From positions 531,858,971-531,922,970 of the forward strand of contig CM062297.1 in the NCBI GenBank assembly GCA_031216915.1: a stretch of DNA of 64,000 bases. Reading direction: 5' to 3'. Shown here piece after piece: positions 11,179-22,660 of the stretch. A program made the translations under genes and the position numbers. Under the pieces are notes generated by a model. The model saw only the letters and a list, made by a program, of their open reading frames with translations, searched no databases and was not told the DNA's origin. Position 1 is the first letter of the stretch. Every line of letters begins with the position of its first letter. Origin of the DNA: Pictodentalium vernedei. Its lineage: Eukaryota; Mollusca; Scaphopoda; Dentaliida; Dentaliidae.

Positions 11179-12943
11179 TTTTTAGCTCACCTGACTTTCA
11201 GTCAGGAGAGCTATAGTGATCACTCACCGTCCGTCGTCCGTGAACATGGTGTTTGCGTCTTCTCCTCCCAAACTGCTGAACCAATTTAATTGATATTTGA
11301 GATAATAGTTTGTTATGACATCGCAATTTGATTTTGTTCAAATCAAGTTGCCCCGCCCGTGGGTAGGGCCACACCCAAAAAGTGTGCTGAAATCTGAAAA
11401 AATCTTCTTCTCATGAACCAGCAGTAGCAGAGACTTGATATTTGGTGTGCAGCTTCCTTTTGAGGTGTAGATTCAGATTTGTTTAAGAGAAGTTTGTGGG
11501 GCTATACTTGGCGTCGTTATGGGAGGGGCAAAATTTTTGGCTCCGCCCGAAATTTCTATTTTCCAAACCGAGAGGCTGATTTGAACCAAATTTTATGTGA
11601 GGGCTTATTGGGTCATAAGTACCTAATTTATGCTGATTTTTTTTTTCCCGTAGCCCCATGGGAACCGCAGGAGCTAAAAATAGAAAAAAATTTAAAACGC
11701 CCATATCTCCAAAACTGCACGGCACCGAGAATTTTTATTTGGCGTGAAGCTTCCTTAGGACCAACAGAAAGAATTGGTAAAAAAAAATTGCCATCGGTTT
11801 TATCATAGGGTACAGTTTCGGGACTTTGAAAAAGTGCTGAGTCAGCACTTTTTAACACTGTTGGCAATGGGAAAAACATTAAAAAATCTTCTTCTCCAGA
11901 TCCAGCAGGCAGAATCTTTTGATATTTGGTATGCAACATTGTAGGGTGGATCTGATTCAAGTTTGTTCAAATCGGCCCCCTGGGTTCATATTTGGGGCTC
12001 AGTATAGGAGCCCGATTTCGAACTTAGTGCATTTAGGCAAATTTCTTAAAAAATCTTCTTCTCCAGATCCAGCAGGCAGAATCTTTTGATATTTGGTATG
12101 CAACATTGTGGGGTGGATCTGATTCAAGTTTGTTCAAATCGCTTCCTAGATTCATATTTGGGCTCACTATAGAGCTCGATTTGAACTTAGTGCATTTCAT
12201 GCAAATTTCTTAAAAAATCTTCTTCTCCAGATCCAGCAGGCAGAATCTTTTCATATTTGGTAAGCAACATTGTGGGGTGGATCTGATTCAAGTTTGTTCA
12301 AATCGGCCCCCTGGGTTGATATTTGGGCTCAGTATAGGAGCCCAAATTTGAACTTAGTGCTTTTCAGGCAAATTTCTTAAAAAATCTTCTTCTCCAGATC
12401 CAGCAGGCAGAATCTTTGATATTTGGTATGCAACATTGTGGGGTGGATCTGATTCTATTTTGTTCAAATCGGCTCCCTAGATTCATATTTGGGCTCACTA
12501 TAGAAGCTCGAATTTGAACTTAGTGCATTTCAGGCAAATTTCTTCAAAATCTTCTTCTCCAGATCCCTGCAGGCAGAATCTTTTGATATTTGGTATGCAA
12601 CATTGTGGGGTGGATCTGATTCCAGTTTGTTCAAATCGGCCACCTGGATTCATATTTGGGCTCACGATAGAAGCCCAAATTCGAACTTAGTGCATTTCAG
12701 GCAAATTTCTTTGAAAATCTTCTTCTCAAGATCCAGCAGGCAGAATCTTGTGATATTTGGTATGCAGCATCCTTAGCGGGGTGAGATTCAAGTTTGTTCA
12801 AGCCATGTCCCTAGGTCTATATTTGGGCCTCACTGTGGGAGCCTTGAATTGTAACCTTTGTTCGAAATGAGGAATTTTCTTAAAAAATCTTCTTCTTCAG
12901 ATCCAGCAGTCTGAATGGTTTGATATGGTGGTGAGTAGCATCC

Positions 12944-12981
<38 letters not shown>

Positions 12982-13728
12982 ATTCAAGTGTGTTAAAGCA
13001 AAGTCCTTGGGTCCATATGTGGGCTCCCTGTGGGAGCCCAAATTATAACTTAGTCAATATGAGGAATTTTTCTTTAAAAATCTTCTTCTTCAGATTCAGC
13101 AGTTGGAATGTTTTGATATTTGGCATGGAGCAACCTTGGGGGCTGAGATTCAAGTTTGTTCAAGCCAACTCCCTTGGTTCATATTTGGGCTCACTATGGG
13201 AGCCTGAATGACATCTTAGTTCAGAATGAGGATTTTTCTTTAAAAATCTTCAGATCCAGCAGATGAATGCTTTTGATATTTTTTATGCAGCATCCTTAGG
13301 GGGGTAAGATTCAAGTTTGTTCAAGCCATGTCCCTAGGTCCATATTTGGGCTGATTGTGGGAGCTCGAATTGTAACTTGGTTCAAAATGAGGAATTTTCT
13401 TTAAAAATCTTCTTCTTCAGATCCAGCAGTCGGAATGTTTTGATATTTGGTGTGCAGAATCCTTAGGGGTGTGAGATTTAGGTTTGTTAAAGCCAAGTCC
13501 CTGGGTTCATATATGGGCTCCCTGTGGGAGCCCGAATTATGACTTAGTTCAGTATGAGGAATATTCTTTAAAAATCTTTTTTTAGATCCACTGGTCAGAA
13601 TATTTGGATATTTGGTTTCAGGTTTTCTTAGGAGGAGCAGATGCAACTTGTGGAAATCAATTCTCTGGGTTGATATTTAGGCTACCATGTCAGGTGAGCG
13701 CCCTCAGGCCCCCTGGGGCCTCTTGTTT
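11179..13728 (+). mobile_element. pearl-like (Helitron-like, non-autonomous) element 1 with ~165-bp tandem core
   Basis: The left end reads TTTTTAGCTCACC. The right end reads GGTGAGC, then the palindrome GGCCCCCTGGGGCC and TCTTGTTT. Between them about ten units of ~165 bp carry CAGATCCAGCAGGCAG (11897, 12064, 12228, 12395 and onward), TTTGATATTTGGTATGCA and TTCAAGTTTGTTCAAATC. No coding capacity is evident. The structure (unique ends, tandem core, 3' hairpin) resembles the pearl elements of bivalves, thought to be non-autonomous Helitron relatives; that link is an inference. It lies inside copy D. Confidence 0.65.
12946..12980 (+). repeat. 35-base G run
   Basis: A homopolymer of 35 G sits at the point where the core unit of the pearl-like element normally has CTTAGGGGGGTGAG. 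The second element has a 22-G run at the same unit position (32127-32148). Length is probably variable and may be affected by sequencing. Confidence 0.85.
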
Positions 13729-13784
13729 AGTTTCTATTTACAGAGGAACAAGAACATGGTGAGGTTACGTGACGCCATCAGAGA

Positions 13785-15200
13785 ATATGCTTCCGTCGTC
13801 GCAATCAAATATACAGCTAGCGGCAAAAGTGCTCAATGAAATAGACAAGGGCTTAGTTCTCAGATCATGGGATTTATGTCCTTGTCGCCAGCTAGCTCAA
13901 CCGGCGGATCGTTACTCAGAATATGGGTAGTGTGATGCTGGGTATGTCCGTAGCGGTTGAGGAAAGAAACAAGGGTGGAGCAAGCACTATAAAATCCGAA
14001 CATGCTCACCCAGCGACGACGGTAGGAGGAAGCCGGCAAGTTCTGAGGTACGCTCGTCCAGGTCTGCCAGGACCGCGAGCAAGAGAGAGGTCTCTCTCTC
14101 TCTTACAGCATTATCTGGGTCCAGATGTTGTTGGCAGGAACTTGCGACAGTCGGAGTTAACATCCATGCCTCCTGTCCGGGACGTCCCGTCTAATAGGCA
14201 GTCAGGGTCGGCTAGTCTTACGGCTTCCTCTACATAACGGCTAAAGTGCTCTTAATATTGCACAGGGCTATAAACCGCGGTGAGTGGTTTCAGTTCCCTG
14301 TCGCCGGTGAAGCGGTTACTCTTGAATATGAGGACCGTGACACCGAGTATGTCGCATTTACATAGTAAATCAGATCTAGCGGCAAAAAGTGGTCAATATT
14401 AATAGACAAGGAATTAGACCGCAGAATACGGGGTTTACTACCTTGTCGCCAGCTAGCTCGACCGGTGGAGTGATTACTCAGGCTTTGAGTAACGTGACAC
14501 CAGGTGTGTCAGTAGCAGTCGAGGTGAGAAAAAAGGGTGTAGCGAGCACTATAAAATCCAATCATACTCACCCTGCAACAATGGAAGGAGGAAGCCGGCA
14601 AGTTCTGAGGTATGCTCGGCTTGGTCTCCCAGGACCACGAGCAAGAGGGAGACCCCTCTCTCTTTTAACAACATCTGGGGCCAGATGCTGTTGGTAGGAA
14701 CTTGCGTCAGTCGGAGCTTATGTACCTGCCTATTGTCCGGGACGCTTCGTTTAATTCTCAGCCGGTGTCGGCTACAATTCGCTTCTTCAGCATCTTCTTA
14801 GCACTCACGACCGCACCTTGGCTATGTGACATCGGATATCTAGTCTGCATCGTCAATAGGTCTACTCTTTGTCAAGGAAGTCGCACCATCTAGTAGCCAA
14901 GGAGATGAGGTCTCATTCATCAGGACAGCCGTAGTTAAGAGCCATCTCGGACACACTGTCCCAGGAGCAGCCGGTGGACAAGCAATACATGACCACTGCT
15001 CCTGAGGCCTCCGTAACAGACTTGCTGTCACAGATTGCGCAGCTCATTGCAGTATTCCTACAAATGCAGAAGCACTCAATGTCAGTCTCAAAACTTGAGC
15101 TGTCGGATGGTGCTTGGTTGGTTCAGTCGTCTGCGTGTTCAGATGCGGTTGACCGTGATTCTAAAACTAATTTAGACGGATGATGAAAGGAATACAGAAG
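13785..15200 (+). pseudogene. tandem Gag modules of copy D, decayed
   Basis: Two related units are recognised by TAGCGGCAAAA..GTG, then CAAGCACTATAAAA (13981) or GAGCACTATAAAA (14544), GGAGGAAGCCGGCAAG and a segment ending in TDLLSQIAQLIA (near 15010-15050). Short open frames at 13923-14237 and 14389-14697 are remnants only. The arrangement matches the duplicated modules of the other copies. Confidence 0.6.
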
Positions 15201-15229
15201 AGGATTAACTTTCCCTTTCAGAACAACTC

Positions 15230-16711
15230 ATGAATGATATGGATGCTATCCATTATCGCTGCCTTGAACTTGTTCCAGTGAATCAGAATGCTGCGAGTAA
15301 TTGTCAGAAACCACTAGCGTTATTAAATACTTAGTTGTGGCCTTACCTTCATCATTTCGCTGTTCGCTCGGCACAATTGAGAAGATAATTTCTTACTCAG
15401 AGCGAATTTAGACTCTCTGTCTTATGTACTTCACTTTTAAGTACTGTGACGCAACGTCTATATGGAAAGGAGTTTTGTGGACATTTGTACCTCTTTAAAA
15501 ATTCTTTCCAGGCCTATTTTTCACAGATATCTCTTGTCTTAACAGTTGTTAAGTGGGAGTTATTCTGATGTGACGAAGCATTGCGTCGTCATCTTTAAAA
15601 AATGACAATATATAGCTGCCAGATTCGGTTTTCTCAATTATGACGGACGTGAGTTCATAAATTGGGTTACAACCCTGAGTCCGACAGACTCTATATGTTG
15701 GGTTCTTGGGACCCTCAGTTCTTGGAGATCACATATTCAGAATTGATGTCTTATTGTTTAGGAATGAACGGTAGGATACGCGTATCCTTCAATTCATTTG
15801 CTTCAGTAGATTACGTTAAGGCTAAAACAGTCTCAGTGTGATTCCTACTAATAACATATCTGTCATCACAATATCCTTCTATCCGTTTTCTCAAGTGCCT
15901 GTTATTGAACATTCGCCAGAAGCTTCCTCCACGAGAGGGCCTTCTTCTTCAGGGGAAGTTTTGTTCTTCACGTCATTCTCCGCCCATAGTGGCATAAGGG
16001 AGTCTGTTAGACATGAGGGACCCTTTGCAGTTCTTATATTTTTGCTGTCTGGACCAGCAATGATTATGTAATGTGGGTGAGGAGGTTTCGACATGACTTC
16101 GAATTCCCCCCCCCCCCCCCCCCCCCCCCACACACACACTCACACTCTGTCTCATATATATATCTTAATACATACATACTATGCATTTGGGTCGTGTTGG
16201 ATGGCGCCCTCAATGACATATACGCAGTTTTGTTGCATTAGTTTCCGGTGATTATTTATTGATTTTTGATATCCAAGCGCTTATTAAAATCATCATAATT
16301 GGTGCTATTTGAGTTCATCGGTGGCTGCATAACCAGTTATTGGTATTTACATGATTACATGCTGGATTTTAATGCACTCACGCAATATTTTATTAGGCTA
16401 TCACTTTGGTGGACCTTGAAATTATTATATATTTCAGGGGCATTCCGTGTTGGAGCCTGTTAATCATACCTACCTCCATTTCTAGATCCTGGTCTCTATT
16501 TTGTCGGTTCTCAAATCACATATTCTCACGAGTTTATGGTTGTAGATATCAGATAGTACATGTTGGAGAGTGTTCTGACTGGATTTTATTGTACAGAGGC
16601 CACCTGTGAATGATCTTGGAAGTGTGTGTTTCTCTGCAGAGATTGTTCAATGCATTTCGATTCAATATGTATATGTTATATTTTATATCACTTTATATCA
16701 CTGATTTCGTT
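15230..16711 (+). pseudogene. residual Gag, RNase H and linker sequence of copy D
   Basis: Short matches to the other copies appear in order. Near 15640 a SIMTDVSS segment (RNase H box) is followed by WDPQFLEI and a TTGATGTCTTATTG stretch. Near 15776-15800 GGATACGCGTATCCTTC corresponds to GYAYP of the linker, and the stretch near 15895-15960 corresponds to the linker before YR. No RT is found between Gag and RNase H. A C24 run followed by AC repeats lies at 16106-16138. The remainder to 16711 shows nothing identifiable. Confidence 0.5.
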
Positions 16712-17240
16712 GGGTTCTAGTTGTTTCGTCCCATGGTCGTTTTGTCCCAAGACGTTTTGTCCCATTTTTGGCATATCATCCCATTTATTTTGGTCGTTTC
16801 GTCCCATGTAGATTTTTCACTTTGGTCGTTTCATCCCATGTGGATTTTTCACTTTGGACATTTCGTACCATCCGAGATTGGCTAGGTAATCTCAAATTTG
16901 GTTGATTTTTGTGATTATTTCTCAGTGAGACTATGCAAATATGGATATCATTGGAACCGGCTTGATCAGTTAGTTCCAATAATATCTATGTACGCATGGT
17001 TTTACTGGGGAAAATGTAAGACATTTCAGACTCATTCATGTTCTTGGCAGATTTGTTAAAGGGTTAAGTCGCAACGGCACATATAACAACGACGAATCGG
17101 GTATTACTGTTTATTATTTATAACAAAAAGTTACATGAAAATGAACAAATGAATGAATGAAATAACAAATGAATGGACGAATGAATGAACAGATGAATGA
17201 ATGAATGAATGAATGCATGATTGAACAAATGAATGAATGA

Positions 17241-17760
17241 AATTCCAAAGTATTTCCGATATTTTAGCCTACAATTTTAACGCATCGGCAACTTAATTTT
17301 GTTAACTTATTTAATCGCGATATATCGATATTACTTTGGAATTATTCACAACTTTCTAGTTGCGCTTTTTTAGTAAATAATTCCAAAGTAATTTTGATAT
17401 TTCAGCTTACAATATAAATGCATCGGCAACTTAATTTTGTTAACTTATTTTATCGCGATATATCGAAATTACTTTGAAATTATTCGCTGAAAAAGCGCAA
17501 CTAGAAAGTTGCACTTTTTGAGTGAATAATTCCAAAGTAATTCCGATATTTTAGCTTACAATATAAACGCATCGGCAACTTAATTTTGTTAACTTATTTA
17601 ATCGCGATATATCGAAATTACTTTGGAATTATTCACTGAAAAAGCGCAACTAGAAAGTTGCACTTTTTGAGTGAATAATTCCAAAGTAATTCCGATATTT
17701 TAGCCTACAGTATAAACGCATCGGCAACTTAATTTTGTTAGCTTATTTAATTAAATTACT
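17241..17760. repeat. 149-bp tandem repeat inside the MULE
   Basis: Units beginning AATTCCAAAGTA start at 17241, 17379, 17528 and 17677 (spacing 138, 149, 149). Each contains CGCATCGGCAACTTAATT and an internal hairpin around GCGCAACTAGAAAGTTGC. A preceding stretch at 17140-17240 is a (GAAT)n-type microsatellite. Confidence 0.85.
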
Positions 17761-17800
17761 TCATTTCACTTCTAAATTACTTCAAATTTAATGAATCATT

Positions 17801-18199
17801 TCATTCACTCGGGTGCATACAGTTTTTGAACATTTTTTTTAAACGTCTACTTGTTGACAATTGTCCATCTTCATAACTTTTCCACAAAGCAAACAGTTTA
17901 AATTGGGTAGCAGTGTATTTCCTCCTCTGGTATTTACATAACTTTCTCTCTCCCATTAATTTACAATTTATGTCAGTTATTACAGTCTCATCAAACAATA
18001 GAGGGATAAGTATATACAAAGGGATGTTGTTCTGTCTGTTCTTGTATTGGATACGTCGATGCCAACCTTCAGTATCATTATGTTCGAGTTGAATGCCCAA
18101 AAACACACCAGATTCAACTGGAAAAGTACTCATAATAATTAATACCCCGTCATTTGTATAGAAACGACCGGGTATGAAAAGCTGTTTTAGTGCGGTCAC
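17801..18199 (-). pseudogene. MULE-associated protein, C-terminal fragment
   Basis: The open frame of 132 residues contains LEHNDTEGWHRRI, followed by IPLYILIPLLFDE and LCKYQRRKYTATQ. This resembles the N.DVEGWHR..N segment and trailing region after the transposase core in metazoan zinc-finger MULE proteins. The DDE region expected upstream is absent, so this is a fragment. Assignment is by family memory, not by a search. Confidence 0.55.
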
Positions 18200-18531
18200 G
18201 TGAGAAGGATTACATAACCAATTAATGTTTCGGGAGAAAAATCTTTCAGAGACTATCCCTGATTAGCAATTATATTGTTCAGTCAGAAAATTTCTAAAAC
18301 CTACATTTAATAAAATATTCTGATACAAATGCTATATCTTTCATTTCCAGAACTCTGTACTGCGGTTTGATATAGGAATTGAAAAAATCTGTTTGTTAAT
18401 TCGTGAGATTTTCGATTTGTTTTCATATTAAAATAAAATTTTCGCGGATATATGATTTGGATTCCCCCCTGAGTTTGTTCGCCGGTCTCCAATGACGTCA
18501 GAATATTTCAGAAATTGGAGGGTTCGGGATG

Positions 18532-19041
18532 TCAACGGAGGGATCTTGGTAACAGAGGCTCGGTTTTTATTTTACAACTGTTCCGTCCGTGACGACCAGT
18601 GACATGTGGATGGGGAAGCCAGCATTTTCCCCCGAAATTTATATCTCGGGGAGGGGAGACCCGGCAGCAGGTGGAGATTTTCCTCGCTGTTAATGAAGTG
18701 TTTGTCGACGAAGTCTGCGACATGATCACTGAGAAATGTCCAACATCAACTCTGGCGTCTCGAGCTGCCGTACAGTCATTACATGCCCAGTCAAGGATAC
18801 CATTATTTCTGGCTTCCATTCTATACTCAGATTGGGTGATCCCCGTGCCATAGGTACGGTGTTGCCAATGCATGCAGTCGTCGCATTGTAGACCTTGTCC
18901 GTGAAATCTTACTTCATTTCCACAGGAAATACACGGATTTGGAATACCGTGTTCCATGATTGTAACAGTACCAGTTACAGCACGGAAATGATGTTGAATG
19001 AATGAAAGTTGATGGGTGGATGTTGTAAAATATATAGTCAA
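18532..19041 (-). pseudogene. MULE-associated protein, N-terminal zinc-finger fragment
   Basis: The 169-residue open frame contains a Cys/His array CISCGNEV...LQCDDCMHWQHRTYGTG..., then WACNDC. This PHD/FLYWCH-like finger often precedes a MULE transposase domain in mollusc proteins. A downstream relative lies at 17801-18199 on the same strand. About 330 bp between them lack a transposase core. The real start may be the internal Met before EHGIPNPC. Confidence 0.55.
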
Positions 19042-20309
19042 GGATATAAAAACAAGGCCCCTGGGCCTGAAAGGCAGCAGTCGGTCCTATTATGCCCATA
19101 CAGACATATCAAAGATACGCACTGGTGTTTATACAAACAGCCGGCTTGATCAATCACACACAACAGAAAGCTGTACTTACAACAACCAGCAAGTAAAAGT
19201 GTTTGACAGACTGACTTATTCACACAATTAACAACAACAAAAATATAATTATAATCTTTATTAAAATTATTGAAAACAAACAAAAAATACTGTGAGTCCA
19301 CATTGAGATTAGGAACAAAAGACATAATGGTTTGTTTGATTGACCGACAAATTCACACAAACAAAAAAGAACCTAAAAAACAACAATTACACGTTTGTTA
19401 CAGAACAAGATAAGTTTTTAAATTAGGGAAGCTAGGCGGTTTCACGTCAGTCTCGGATGGGACGAAACATCCAAAGTGAAAAATCCACATGGGATGAAAT
19501 GACCAAAGTGAAAAACCTACATGGGACGGTTTCACGTCAATTTCGGATGGGACGAAACGTCCAAAGTGAAAAAATCCACATGGGACGAAACGATCAAAGT
19601 GAAAAATCTACATGGGACGAAACGACCAAAATAAATGGGACGAAACGCCCAAAATGGGACGAAACGACCTGATCCCATTTCATTGTACCTGTGTACGCCG
19701 TCTGCGGTGCATATTTTGTAGCAGACTATATTAATTACCAAAATTGTCGCTATAGCCTTGGCTTGTAAAGTGGCATTAAGCACACCATTTATTATCCATG
19801 AATTAATTCCTGAGTGCCTGATCGGTAATTATTTATATTGTTTTTTGGTACCGCTTTTATTGATTCCAGAGCTCTCTCTTCTCTTTCTTTTGAAGATATG
19901 TTAAAAAAAAGGCGGGGTGGGGTCATTTTCACCCCTTCTCTGGCTTAGTGGGTATGTAACTATGAAAGAAGCTGTTTTATCCGTAACTATATTCTGCATA
20001 CAGCTGTAGTGTTATTGTATGGTGTAGGTTTAAGGGCAATTTTCTCTCATTCTCAAATATGCCATCCTTGGGGCTTAGTCCAGACTAGCCTTAAAAATTG
20101 GGAACTCGTTACATCCTGTTTAGCATGGTCGCATGCTTAGATTTAGGATTTACATAATTGGGATCCATATTAGGATATGTCTCTTCTATTATGGTATAGA
20201 GAGACATACATGTAAATTCTAATTATTCTAAATTCCTTCATCATGGATTGAAGGATTTGATCTTTGTTGATCAACTATTTTGGAAGTTCTAGGCCCTCCA
20301 CCTTTTTAC

Positions 20310-20711
20310 GATTCAGCTAAGTCTGGGCCATTGGTTATTGTATAAAAAAATGAAAAAATTTAAAGTAATTTATATATTTTTTATACTTACCAATGACCCA
20401 GACGGGAATGGCCCTCCAATGAGTGGGCAGTACTGGGCACTCAAACCTCCCTGCTGAATTATTATTTAATAATCGTTTTTACAAAGAATGATGTTGGCGC
20501 CATTTTCGGTGGCTTCCTGGCATCTGCGCGTGTGCAGAGGGTGAATGTGTGGAGGGCCAGATGGGACTTCTAATTTTAGGTTTTGCATGCAAATTTTGGG
20601 GATTGGGGGGCGAAATTTGTGTTTGGCCCTAGGTAATTTTGAGTTGGCACCAGCTAAGTCTAGGCCATTGGTAAGTATAAAAAATATATAAATTACTTTC
20701 AATTTTTTCAT
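20310..20711. repeat. ICR and right inverted repeat of copy D
   Basis: ICR 20314-20403: GTCTGGGCCATTGGTTAT, AT-rich centre, TACCAATGACCCAGAC. The right inverted repeat follows and mirrors the left one at 9869-10070, sharing GCATGCAAATTTTGGGGATT and GGCCCTAGGTAATTTTGAG. It ends at about 20711 before a T run. The NRF-1-like palindrome of the younger copies is degenerate here (CTGCGCGTGTGCAG). Confidence 0.8.
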
Positions 20712-20827
20712 TTTTTTGTATTGTCCTTGAACAATACGGATCATGTGCGTGGACCATTTAACTATTTCTTTTTTTACGCTTGGGTTATTTTTTGGCAATA
20801 ATTTGTGTTTTTAATTTTTTTTTTAGT

Positions 20828-21535
20828 AAACTGTAGGCATGCAATAAACACGGAACAGCATAGGTGTTCGAACTGTCATTTTTTACTGTATTTGATCGAT
20901 TTCGGTAGAGGGATAATATAGAACAAGAAGCTGAAGGTTTCGAGTTCAATATTATCCCTCTGCCAAAATCAATTAATAAATTTTTGGTAAACTGTAGGCG
21001 TGCGGGGGCACGGTGGCTCAGTTGGTAGAGGTGCAGGCTGCAAGCCGAGAGGTCCTCGGTTCGAATCCCACCTGCGGCAACCGCGTTGTGTCCTTGGGCA
21101 AGACACTTCACCCCCATTGCCCACGTGGGGGCACGGTGACGCTGTGTACTAAGGCGTACTGCACGTCGATGGTGCACTTGTCTTCAACCAATGCTAACCC
21201 TGCTTGTGTGGAGTTGGTATGTTGGGGAGCTGACAGTTGCTCGGTGGTTCTCTCCGGGTACTCCGGCTTCCTCCACCCGTAAAACTGTCACGGTCATGGT
21301 TAGCCATTGTGCAGAAATATGTGACCTTAAACACCAATAAATAAATAAATAATACTGTAGGCGTGCAATAAATACAGAACAGCATACACATTTGAACTGT
21401 CATTTTTTACCACACTCGATCGATTTTGGCAGAGGGATAATATTGAACTCGAAGCCTATTATTCCTCCACTCAAATTGATCTCATGCGATAAAAAATGAC
21501 AGTTCGAATGCGATTGCCGTTCTGTCTATTTCCAG
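20828..21535. repeat. two tandem foldback (MITE-like) units split by a SINE
   Basis: Unit 1 (about 20828-20990) pairs GATCGATTTCGGTAGAGGGA with TCCCTCTGCCAAAATCAATT. Unit 2 (about 21361-21535) pairs GAACTGTCATTTTTTACC with its complement near 21497-21515. Both begin with CTGTAGGCRTGCAATAAAYAC. The SINE at 21004-21353 entered between them. No coding sequence. Confidence 0.65.
21004..21353 (+). mobile_element. tRNA-headed SINE, copy 1
   Basis: The head has an A box (TGGCTCAGTTGG) and B box (GGTTCGAATCC) around a tRNA-Cys-like TGCAA anticodon loop. A body with CTCTCCGGGTACTCCGGC and an (AATA)n tail follow. A 13-bp target duplication ACTGTAGGCGTGC flanks it at 20991-21003 and 21354-21366, fixing the ends. 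It is a retroposed element, not a tRNA gene. Confidence 0.88.
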
Positions 21536-21890
21536 GCTTGTGTGCAACATATTTTAGTTATCAACAAAAACAAGTGCCGAGATTGAGAAAGTTGATACTG
21601 TGTCACTAGTTTTCATGCTAGTGAAACACAGTGACATTTGCTGAAGTGAAAGCTTTAACGGCATCAGCTATCATTAATGAGAAGAATTATTGCATTGATT
21701 GACTTGATGTTATCTTGAGCTAGGAAGATTAAGTTGTGGCATTTTTTGCTGACATTCCAGCAATCCAGTTATCTTAAGACAAGTGGGATAAACTGTGCAA
21801 TAGCTCAGGAAGGAAATTATGAAGATAAAAAATGTACTTTTATCATGGATTGAAATATAATTAAAGATTTGTGGATATTTTCTCTTGCAG
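21536..21890 (+). other. intron sequence before the first visible RAD54B exon
   Basis: Non-coding. It contains a small hairpin near 21598-21634 (ACTGTGTCACTAG/CTAGTGAAACACAGT). The exon's polypyrimidine tract and acceptor TTTTCTCTTGCAG end at 21890. Confidence 0.7.
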
Positions 21891-22108
21891 CTGAAATTGT
21901 TGTTTTCTGTAAACCAACTTGTTTACAAATACTTCTGTATAGACGATTGCTTTCCTGCCAACTTATCCGATATTGTTTAGCGGGGATGTCAAGTGGTTCT
22001 CCACACCTCATATGCATAAATGCTTTGAAACAGTTATGTAACCACCCAAAGCTTATCTATAACAAACTGCAGTCTACCACCAAACTATCTGAAGACACTG
22101 AACAGAAG
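21891..22108 (+). CDS. RAD54B: RAD54B-like exon (helicase linker region)
   Basis: RAD54B is a SWI2/SNF2 DNA translocase acting with RAD51 in homologous recombination. The exon lies between TCTCTTGCAG and GTAGGA, starts with two bases of a split codon and ends in phase 0. It encodes EIVVFCKPTCLQILLYRRLL, then SPHLICINALKQLCNHPKLI, the segment between the two RecA-like lobes ending in the conserved LCNHP. Wording such as PHLICI.AL and the later YDIDWNPA favours RAD54B over RAD54L. No stops or frameshifts. The following exon continues directly. Confidence 0.87.
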
Positions 22109-22660
22109 GTAGGAACATCAAATTATAATAGTTGCCTTTGTATGAACACAATAAATTTCAGCAACTTATAAATGTCGAGTCTCACAATCTCATTTCAATG
22201 CTCGTGGTGAAACTAAATACAAAACAGTATGAGTAAAACTACTTGTTTTCTCTGCAGTATCTTTGAGTTTTAGGTATATAATTACAGTAGAAATACATTG
22301 AAAAAGCATTTTACCACTGAAAAATATTCATTTAAGTTGTAGAGAACTGAATTATTTTTGCTTGGCAAAACTTGATCATGTGTATTTGCCTTGTTACATT
22401 TTATTGGAACTGCATACAGGCTCTCTCACATAAATTGTAACAATGCAAATCAATACAGACTAAATATTTTCACTTCAAAGATAATATGAAACACAACCCG
22501 ATAGTATTAAGCCTTTAAGTGGCAGCAATTGCACTTCAGAGTGAAGCCCAAATATGGGCTTCTATCACTTTACCAGTTGTGAAGCGACATTAAGAAAGTT
22601 TTTATGTGAGGATCTGCACTATGAAGCTGAGGATAGTATTAACATCGAACGGGTGCATAG
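22109..22660 (+). other. intron sequence
   Basis: AT-rich, without a gene. A foldback at 22384-22451 (ATTTGCCTTGTTACA / TGTAACAATGCAAAT) shares the CATAAATTGTAACAA block with 53412-53430, suggesting a dispersed repeat. The rest shows nothing identifiable. Confidence 0.5.

Larger units (their letters stand above)
16712..19676 (-). mobile_element. MULE-like DNA transposon, internally deleted
   Basis: A 2,965-bp element is bounded by long inverted repeats built from multiple copies of GGGACGAAACGACCAAA (left 16712-16875, right 19450-19676). It is flanked by imperfect direct repeats ATTTCGTT (16704-16711) and ATTTCATT (19677-19684), compatible with the 8-11 bp duplications of Mutator-like elements. 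Remnants of a zinc-finger/MULE-type protein lie on the minus strand in the right order. The catalytic core between them is missing. It inserted into copy D. Confidence 0.72.
9869..20711 (+). mobile_element. DIRS-like retrotransposon copy D, carrying two nested elements
   Basis: The left inverted repeat starts at about 9869 (TTTTATATTATAACCAATGG). The right inverted repeat ends near 20711 (AATTTTTTCAT). The ICR at about 20314-20403 matches both tips. Subtracting a pearl-like insertion (11179-13728) and a MULE insertion (16712-19676) leaves about 5.3 kb, a little shorter than E and F. RT is absent. D diverges clearly from E-G (GGCCCAGACTTAGC tip against GACCCAGACATAGC), so it is a separate, older subfamily. 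Confidence 0.8.

Noticed and set aside
11897-13600. CRISPR-like regularly spaced repeats
   Set aside because: Units are ~165 bp and contiguous, without unique spacers of constant size, in a eukaryotic intron-type setting.
15891-16155. Minus-strand frames with long Gly runs (GGGGGG)
   Set aside because: Produced by translating a C24/AC microsatellite at 16106-16138.
18599-18853. Plus-strand open frame of 84 codons
   Set aside because: Shadow of the minus-strand zinc-finger frame, which carries the Cys/His pattern.
21010-21075. tRNA-Cys-like sequence with A and B boxes (also at 22665 and inverted near 33580)
   Set aside because: It is the head of a SINE: a conserved ~280-bp body, an (AATA)n tail and target duplications follow it. 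Not a functional tRNA gene.
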